From contig JAAXXD010000013.1 in the NCBI GenBank assembly GCA_013334655.1, forward strand, positions 1 through 41,195: a stretch of DNA of 41,195 nucleotides, read 5' to 3'. This DNA comes from Chlorobaculum sp. GTDB lineage: Bacteria; Bacteroidota; Chlorobiia; Chlorobiales; Chlorobiaceae. A model generated the notes under the pieces. That model saw nothing but the letters and a program-made list of their open reading frames with translations, did no database searches and was not told where the DNA came from. A program made the translations under genes and the position numbers. Shown here in pieces: positions 35,507 to 41,195 of this stretch (positions within the stretch are counted from its first letter, which is position 1; every line of letters starts with the position of its first letter).

Positions 35507-38500
35507 TTAATTATTATATTTTACGTTAAAATATATAATATCAGCCAATCCCCATAGAGCATGAGCTATCTCATCTTCTCTTTTTGTCTCCTCAGACAAA
35601 TTTAAAGATTTTTCATAATTTTCGACTGCAAGATTTATATTCCTTTTTACTTCTTCTTCGGCACTTTTAACATTACATTTTTTTCCCATTTTGGCCATGG
35701 ATTTATAAACATTTCCTTTATTCCCGTATGCTTTTGCCAATCCTAATTTTTTCTGTATTTGTTCTGTATTCTTATCAAATATCAATTGTGCATACTCTGT
35801 ATACTGATTTGATTTTTGATATAATTCAATCGCCCTATCATACACTTCAATATCATCATACCCTAAACCCCACAGCCAGTATAAACGCCCAAAATCTAAA
35901 TATAAATTTCCCTTATCGATATCTTTTTCTTCACATAGCCTTAGGCTCTCTTTATAATCCTCTTCTGCCTTTTTAAAATATTTTTCAAAGCAATTTCTTT
36001 TTGGGATATAATACTTATCCAATCCTTTTATCAAATTTAACTTTCCTCTGTGTCTGTACGCTAGCGGTAATAAACTTTTTATTTTCTGTTCACCTAATAG
36101 ACTAAATGCTTGTTCTAAATATTTCTCAACGTCATCTTCTTTTTCTAGTCTCAACCCTATCCATATTTTATCTTCCACCAAACACTTTATTAACATTTCT
36201 TTATCTCTCTTTTTTTCTAAAGCCTCTATAGCACAATCTACGATTTTTTCTCTTTCAGCCCACCTTATAAATCTCATTGGCATCATAGATTTCTCCCAAA
36301 ACTTGATAACCGCATCCCAGTCCTTACTTTTTATACATATATCAACAGCTGTCTTGATATTGTTTAATTGAGCTTCCATATCTTCACAATTATCATCATA
36401 GTAATTCTTTAAATATTCTAAATATAACCTTACATATCCAAAATCTATTTCTTTTTTTATATCCATATTCTCTTGCGATTGCAACATAAACAAACAATAT
36501 TTATATGTAATAGGATGAAGCTTGTAAAACCCGAACTGGTTATCAAGGTATGCATCACTCATTGATGTAATCAAACTAAAAACATCACTTTTCTCGAGAC
36601 CTAAAACTTTTCCTATTTGATTTGCTGTTGCGCCATCCGAGAAATATGTTAGAGCCATCATCATTTTTTTCCCATTTATATCTAATCCATTCCATGTTCT
36701 CCCAAAAAAATCATCAAACATCACTTTTGTTTCTGAAGAAGCTTTTTGTATTGACTCGATCCACTCTTCAACGTTAATTGGACTGCTCAATTGATCTATT
36801 GCTATTTTTAAAATCTTTGGCAAATAATCTACTAATTCAGCCACTTTTTGACATTGCTTAATACTCATCACATCCCTCCTTCTAACATTTTCAATAATCA
36901 TTTTGACTGCATCGCCTTCATTTAATTTCAATAAATTATAATCTTTTAAACATGCATCAATCGAGCTATTTTTCCAAAATGGCGAATACTCTCTTGTTGT
37001 AATAATAACAGTAACTATTTCAGACAATAATTCATCACCAAGGACTTCCATAATATATTCATTAATATCCTTCTCTTCTTCACTTTTATTTATTGTTTCA
37101 TAATTATCTAATATAATCAGCACTCTTCTGTATTCGTTCAATGCTGTTTTTATATTATCTTTTTTTATCTCTAAACTCTCATTTCCAACCGCAGCAGCAA
37201 TTGTAAGTAATATTTCATTCAAGATATTATCAAAAGTGATTTTACAACCTCCATAATATTCCTTTAAATTTATCCATACATATAAATCATATTCTTTTTT
37301 TCCATAATACAACTCTCTACCAATAACTGATGCTAATGCACTTTTTCCAACTCCGCCAACTCCTCTAATCACAATGGATTTTTTCCCTTTTAAAATTAAT
37401 TCTTTTATTTCTTCAACATTATTTGACCGACCATATAAATTTAATTTTTTTAAGCAATTTTGCCTAAAAGCTTTATTCTCCTTTTTTTTAGTACCTATAA
37501 CAATATTTTTCAACACATCTTTAGAACCTTCTGGTATCCATTCTTTATCTTTATCATATGAATTTTCATCAATTTGACATTTATAAACATTTTCATTTTC
37601 AATTTTTTTACCAAGCAATAACTCCACCTCATATCCTGCATTTTTCAACATTTCTATCTTTTTCTCATCCCAAGATTTAAGAATTGTTGCAAACTGTAAA
37701 CATGAATATTGCGGAATAAAGTACTTCCAATATTTAGGAATACTGATAGGAAACGGAGTAATGATGATATTATTATATTTGCCATTCATATCCTTATCTT
37801 GCAATATCCCTTTATTTATCATCTCCATACGCTCCCAATACGTAAATCTGTTAAATTCTTCTGAATCTCTATCATTATCTTCTTCAACTTTCGTTGTCAA
37901 CTGTGGATCAGGATTTGTAATACCAATAACTAAATATTTTACTTTCTCTGAAAGCAATGCTTTTTTTGCAATATTTTTATGCTCAGTATTAAATGGCTGA
38001 TATCGACCGTGAATCATACCATATTCATAATAATTATCTTTCATTATTTTCTCATTCATAATATCACTTAATACTACAGCAGTCCCCTCAGGCACTTTTA
38101 TCTTTAATTCATCAATACTTTTATCATTCATCCCTCTAATTTCTTCTCCGCTGGTTATTCTTCTTCCATTCAATATTTTTGTAGAGTAGCCATTATCTTT
38201 AAACATTCTTTCTTTTTTATAATCCCATTGACCGAAAAGACGCATAATCTGAACAGCATTGTCAGGAACATAATCTTTATATAATTTAGGATTACTAATA
38301 GGAAATGGAATGATTACTATATCTTTATACCTATCACATATTTTATCATCCAACAAGATACTATTCCGTATCATCATTAACCTCTGAAAATAGGTATATG
38401 GGTTTGAATTCGGATTATGCCTATGAGAATCAGTATCATCTTTCACAATCACATCAGGATATGGATTAGTTATACCTATATACAAACGTTTTACAATTTT

Positions 38501-38581
38501 CAATGCGGCTTTTAAATAATCCATATGCCCGTTATGAAAGGGCTGAAATCTACCATGAATCATTCCTACTTCATATTCCAT
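35507..38581 (-). CDS. Tandem nucleotidyltransferase-STAND NTPase-TPR protein
   Basis: A 1024-residue multidomain protein. Residues 1-165 are an NMNAT-like HIGH-superfamily nucleotidyltransferase: GMIHGRFQPFHNGH (HNGH 16-19) and ITSGEEIR (142-149, the ISGTxIR-like motif). Residues about 186-350 repeat it (HGRYQPFNTEH, 191-201), but HxGH reads NTEH and the second motif has decayed. About 385-660 is an NB-ARC/STAND NTPase: GVGGVGKSA (Walker A, about 407), VLIILDNYE (Walker B, about 490) and ITTREYSP (about 527). A winged-helix-like region follows, then TPR-like helical repeats from about 740 to the end. STAND proteins usually sense a ligand by TPRs, oligomerise with ATP and activate an effector; here the effector would be the nucleotidyltransferase. 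GGGGGT precedes the ATG. Confidence 0.86.
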   Translation of the reverse strand: MEYEVGMIHGRFQPFHNGHMDYLKAALKIVKRLYIGITNPYPDVIVKDDTDSHRHNPNSNPYTYFQRLMMIRNSILLDDKICDRYKDIVIIPFPISNPKLYKDYVPDNAVQIMRLFGQWDYKKERMFKDNGYSTKILNGRRITSGEEIRGMNDKSIDELKIKVPEGTAVVLSDIMNEKIMKDNYYEYGMIHGRYQPFNTEHKNIAKKALLSEKVKYLVIGITNPDPQLTTKVEEDNDRDSEEFNRFTYWERMEMINKGILQDKDMNGKYNNIIITPFPISIPKYWKYFIPQYSCLQFATILKSWDEKKIEMLKNAGYEVELLLGKKIENENVYKCQIDENSYDKDKEWIPEGSKDVLKNIVIGTKKKENKAFRQNCLKKLNLYGRSNNVEEIKELILKGKKSIVIRGVGGVGKSALASVIGRELYYGKKEYDLYVWINLKEYYGGCKITFDNILNEILLTIAAAVGNESLEIKKDNIKTALNEYRRVLIILDNYETINKSEEEKDINEYIMEVLGDELLSEIVTVIITTREYSPFWKNSSIDACLKDYNLLKLNEGDAVKMIIENVRRRDVMSIKQCQKVAELVDYLPKILKIAIDQLSSPINVEEWIESIQKASSETKVMFDDFFGRTWNGLDINGKKMMMALTYFSDGATANQIGKVLGLEKSDVFSLITSMSDAYLDNQFGFYKLHPITYKYCLFMLQSQENMDIKKEIDFGYVRLYLEYLKNYYDDNCEDMEAQLNNIKTAVDICIKSKDWDAVIKFWEKSMMPMRFIRWAEREKIVDCAIEALEKKRDKEMLIKCLVEDKIWIGLRLEKEDDVEKYLEQAFSLLGEQKIKSLLPLAYRHRGKLNLIKGLDKYYIPKRNCFEKYFKKAEEDYKESLRLCEEKDIDKGNLYLDFGRLYWLWGLGYDDIEVYDRAIELYQKSNQYTEYAQLIFDKNTEQIQKKLGLAKAYGNKGNVYKSMAKMGKKCNVKSAEEEVKRNINLAVENYEKSLNLSEETKREDEIAHALWGLADIIYFNVKYNN

Positions 38582-38645
38582 AATACCCCCATTTATCTTT
38601 TACACGTATTTATTTTCAATATTTTTTTTCGTTTCGCTAAAAGAT

Positions 38646-38978
38646 TCATATCATCTGCTTATCATAATAAACATGCCAGTGCAAATGTTTTGTTTCTTGC
38701 AAATTTCCAATATTTGTTGTCAATCTGCACCCGCCGTATTCACTCTCAACCAACCTCATTACCTCGTCAATTATACTATGCATTTCAATTATCAATTTTT
38801 TTTCATATAAATACAATTCCCTTATTGATTGTATATGTTTTTTTGGTATCACAACAATATGCCTCTCAAAAGCTGGCTTTGTGTGATGAAAAGCCATAAA
38901 GTGTTCTGTCTCACAGACGATATCAACATTAATTTTGTTTGACAAAACCATTTCACAATAAAAATCATTGTTTTTCAT
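38646..38978 (-). CDS. HIT-family nucleotide hydrolase/transferase
   Basis: A 110-residue single-domain protein with the histidine triad HLHWHV (98, 100, 102) preceded by TTNIGNLQETK and, earlier, FERHIVVIPKKHIQS. HIT enzymes hydrolyse nucleotide phosphoramidates, AMP-lysine or dinucleoside polyphosphates. Its ATG overlaps the SelD-like stop by 4 bases (ATGA), so translation is coupled. Next comes the nucleotidyltransferase-STAND gene after 64 bases. In this context it could remove or recycle an adenylylated product. Confidence 0.9.
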   Translation of the reverse strand: MKNNDFYCEMVLSNKINVDIVCETEHFMAFHHTKPAFERHIVVIPKKHIQSIRELYLYEKKLIIEMHSIIDEVMRLVESEYGGCRLTTNIGNLQETKHLHWHVYYDKQMI

Positions 38979-40018
38979 AATATCATATTTATTTTACCAG
39001 AATTCGTAACAAATCCAATTATCGATGAGCTCTCCAATCCTGCATCAATTAATTCAGCAATAAGTGCTGAGGCATTTTTGTTATCTATACTAATAAGTAA
39101 CCCTCCATTCGTTTGAGGATCAGACAATATTTTTATATATCGCCCAACATAGCTCTCATATTGCTCATCATACTCAACATACTTTTCGATATGTCTAATA
39201 TTATCTTGAGTTAAACTTGTAGAATATCCTTCATCATACCATCGCATAGCATTCGATATAACAGGGATCCCTTTAACATCAAGATCAATACCATGCTTTT
39301 TTAACGTAAGCATTTCCAGCAAATGTCCTCCTAAACCAAAACCCGTCACATCTGTAACCGCATTTATTTTATATTTTTTTAATACTTCAGTCGCATACTT
39401 GTTTAAAGTATTTGCTATTTTAACACAAGGCTTTAGCTCATCAATTGATAATAACCCAAATTTATTAACTGAAAACATTATCCCTGTACCAATAGGCTTT
39501 GTAATTATTATCACATCCCCTATCTCCAATGTACTATTCTGCCATAAATTTTTTGGATTTATGCTTCCAGTTACTGACAATCCATACCATAACTGTGGGT
39601 CTTTTATTGTATGACCACCAACTATTAAAGCTTCCGCTTCATTTACTTTTTCTTGAGCTCCTGAAAATATTTCTTGTAAAACATAATCACTGATTTGCTC
39701 AGGACAACCGCATATATTTAAACATGTAATTGGTGTTCCTCCTTTCGCATACACATCACTCAAAGCATTACAAGCAGCTATTTGACCAAATAAATATGGA
39801 TCATTAATCAAAGGTGTATTTACATCAACAGTGGTAATTATGGCATATTCATCATTTATTTTGTAAACTGCTGCATCTTCATTATTATCTATTCCAATCA
39901 ACAGATTATCATCTTTCTTTTTATTTAATAAAACACGCTTAACATTATTAAGTTTATCTGCACTAATCTTAGCAGAGCACCCACCATATGATGAATAGTT
40001 TGTAATATCTAAATTCAT
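38975..40018 (-). CDS. selD: SelD-family (selenide, water dikinase-like) enzyme
   Basis: A 347-residue PurM/SelD-fold protein. YSSYGGCSAK (Cys14, Lys17) aligns with the catalytic Cys17/Lys20 of E. coli SelD, which reads GCGCK; the second Cys is Ala here. EDAAVYKI, CNALSDVYAKGG and TDVTGFGLGGH hold the metal and ATP-binding Asp residues, and DPQTNGGLLI matches the C-terminal signature. SelD makes selenophosphate and AMP from ATP and selenide. No selA, selB or tRNA-Sec is in the window. ATG 40018 is preferred to GTG 40027 because AGGGTGAT lies before it. First gene of the island operon, AT-rich. Confidence 0.88.
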   Translation of the reverse strand: MNLDITNYSSYGGCSAKISADKLNNVKRVLLNKKKDDNLLIGIDNNEDAAVYKINDEYAIITTVDVNTPLINDPYLFGQIAACNALSDVYAKGGTPITCLNICGCPEQISDYVLQEIFSGAQEKVNEAEALIVGGHTIKDPQLWYGLSVTGSINPKNLWQNSTLEIGDVIIITKPIGTGIMFSVNKFGLLSIDELKPCVKIANTLNKYATEVLKKYKINAVTDVTGFGLGGHLLEMLTLKKHGIDLDVKGIPVISNAMRWYDEGYSTSLTQDNIRHIEKYVEYDEQYESYVGRYIKILSDPQTNGGLLISIDNKNASALIAELIDAGLESSSIIGFVTNSGKINMIL

Positions 40019-40027
40019 ATAGATCAC

Positions 40028-40460
40028 CCTAATAAATATTATAAAATCACTCTAAGCTGCATACATTTAATCCATAAAAAACAATTCTCTTACATTCCTT
40101 TATAGCGCAATTTTTATATTAAGAACCACGCATCAAACCATAAATAAACAATCGCACAATTCACCAGAAAACAAAAATATATTTTTATCTTCTAATAATG
40201 ATCGATAAAGAAAAAAGTTCATATGATTTCATTGCATTTAAATATTGAACCAAATACAAGGCACTAAATATCAATCTAGCACTCATCAATTCGGCACTTA
40301 TTTAACACACAGTAAATGCAACTACTTTAAAACAAAAAATCATGAAGAGGTTATCACGTCTTCAATGTATTTCTTTTTACTAAACAAATCAAACTATTTT
40401 TTATGGATAAAAAAATCATTAACCCTATATTTTATAATAAGTTAAATATCTTCTTAACCT
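40028..40460 (-). promoter_or_regulatory. AT-rich upstream region of the island operon
   Basis: About 430 AT-rich bases with no supported gene; a short plus-strand ORF (40245-40445) has no motif or ribosome-binding site. The region presumably holds the operon promoter. The GC content rises abruptly near 40460, which marks the probable right edge of the island. Confidence 0.45.
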
Positions 40461-40679
40461 GCGATAATTTCTAATCCTTCGGCGATGCCGATGATCTCGT
40501 CGAGATGCGGGCCAGCTCGAAGTCGTCCGCGTCGTCGCGTTCTGGCCGGGAACTCTTCGACATCGGCAGGCTAACCCATTTGCGGTAGGGAAAATACCGG
40601 ATAGGCGGGATTGAATGGGGGGCTGTTTTTGATGAACTTGAGGCCATGAAGAAAACGATCATTCAAGGAGAACGGCCCT

Positions 40680-40904
40680 ATGTTACCAGCAACCGAACAA
40701 CAACTGCTACGTCCAGTTGCGACCGGATCGACGGAAAGCATTATCAAGCAATTCCGGCTCAAAACGCTGACGAACAGCGCGGAATGGCTGCTGCAACAGC
40801 TTGCAAGACTCCGCAGCTACAGCTCTGCACAGACGCCGGAGAGTGCGGAGGAGACGATCATCAGAGAGTTCGCGCAAAAGAATCCTGAAATCTTTCTCAC
40901 CTGA
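40680..40904 (+). CDS. Small protein of unknown function
   Basis: A 74-residue ORF with a good ribosome-binding site (CAAGGAGAACG, ending about 7 bases before the ATG). It is GC-rich in codon use, unlike the adjoining island, and reads as helical (IIKQFRLKTLTNSAEWLLQQL). No family is recognised. It may be a plasmid- or phage-like small gene. It is followed by more small, unconvincing frames to 41100. Confidence 0.5.
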   Translation: MLPATEQQLLRPVATGSTESIIKQFRLKTLTNSAEWLLQQLARLRSYSSAQTPESAEETIIREFAQKNPEIFLT

Positions 40905-41169
40905 AAAAACCATGACCACTATGAAGCAGCAGCTTTTGCAAGGATTCGGCATGATTCATGACAACGACAGCATCCGGTCACAAAGCATGACGATATGGAA
41001 TTGCGGTTCGAGCTGTCGGTGCTGTACCGGCGTCACGCCAACTTCCGGCAGACAGAAATGAGGCTGTACAACCTCTCTTGCATTCGCCGGTTACTGACAC
41101 ATGAACAGCAAACCGGCTTTTTTTTTATCCGTCTCAAAAGAATTACTGACTGACAAAGGAATCAAGAAT

Positions 41170-41195
41170 ATGAACATAGCAAAATCCATAAAACT
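41170..41195 (+). CDS. Start of a gene cut by the right edge
   Basis: ATG at 41170 follows AAAGGA at 41155-41160 with 9 bases between. Only MNIAKSIK is readable. Such starts occur in small HTH regulators, but eight residues are not enough to assign a function. Confidence 0.45.

Noticed and set aside
40245-40445. Plus-strand 66-codon ORF upstream of the island operon
   Set aside because: No ribosome-binding site, low-complexity AT-driven composition and no motif.
1-41195. CRISPR array or tRNA/rRNA genes
   Set aside because: No regular spaced repeats and no tRNA-like cloverleaf with a T-loop motif were found by eye; a covariance-model scan would be decisive.

Overview
The window is a chromosomal segment of a GC-rich bacterium, most probably a green sulfur bacterium (Chlorobiaceae, Chlorobaculum/Chlorobium-like). 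This is inferred from the gene set: an acetate kinase and phosphoketolase pair, a SrpI-type encapsulin with a cysteine and methionine synthesis operon, and a PEP-CTERM protein with an EpsD-like lipoprotein. No rRNA or tRNA gene was seen, so the taxonomic call is not anchored.

Layout. 1-150 carries the upstream control region of a gene lying off the left edge; a near copy sits upstream of the PEP-CTERM gene at 14.9 kb. 622-4444 holds ackA and xfp, the acetyl-phosphate to acetate branch of a phosphoketolase route. 4527-5855 is a dead IS256-type element with three in-frame stops. 6660-9539 holds a large beta-propeller-like protein of unknown role and a short-chain dehydrogenase lacking the usual catalytic Tyr. 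9605-11808 is a graveyard of defence genes: a frameshifted DUF4276 gene, a truncated and frameshifted AAA ATPase, and the N-terminal remnant of a restriction-modification gene. The intact relative of that last gene lies at 16564-19875 on the other strand. 11991-14949 holds two small conserved proteins, an EpsD-like lipoprotein and a PEP-CTERM protein. At 15479-16421 two genes have lost their 5' ends at one junction (SulP STAS domain and UbiA prenyltransferase).

19965-24762 is mostly housekeeping: a PPC-domain protein, alanine dehydrogenase, a YgjP-like metallopeptidase, a cystathionine gamma-synthase/lyase and a DUF4395 membrane protein. A NarL-type regulator follows. 25931-32595 is a compact sulfur-assimilation operon: cysK, serine O-acetyltransferase, a Family 2 encapsulin shell with an inserted cyclic-nucleotide-binding-like domain, its cysteine desulfurase cargo with a long disordered N-terminal tail, and O-acetylhomoserine sulfhydrylase. 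Together these make O-acetylserine, cysteine and homocysteine, and enclose sulfur mobilisation from cysteine in a protein shell. A RelE/Phd toxin-antitoxin pair follows, then a decayed tandem copy of the metY end plus the toxin-antitoxin start.

34180-40018 is a strikingly AT-rich, minus-strand, tightly packed four-gene operon: SelD-family kinase, HIT hydrolase, a 1024-residue protein with two NMNAT-like nucleotidyltransferase domains plus a STAND NTPase and TPRs, and an APH-like kinase. It looks recently acquired. It is the best candidate for an undescribed system, plausibly a nucleotide-based conflict or signalling system. GC-rich sequence resumes near 40.46 kb with a small unrecognised ORF and the start of another gene at the right edge.
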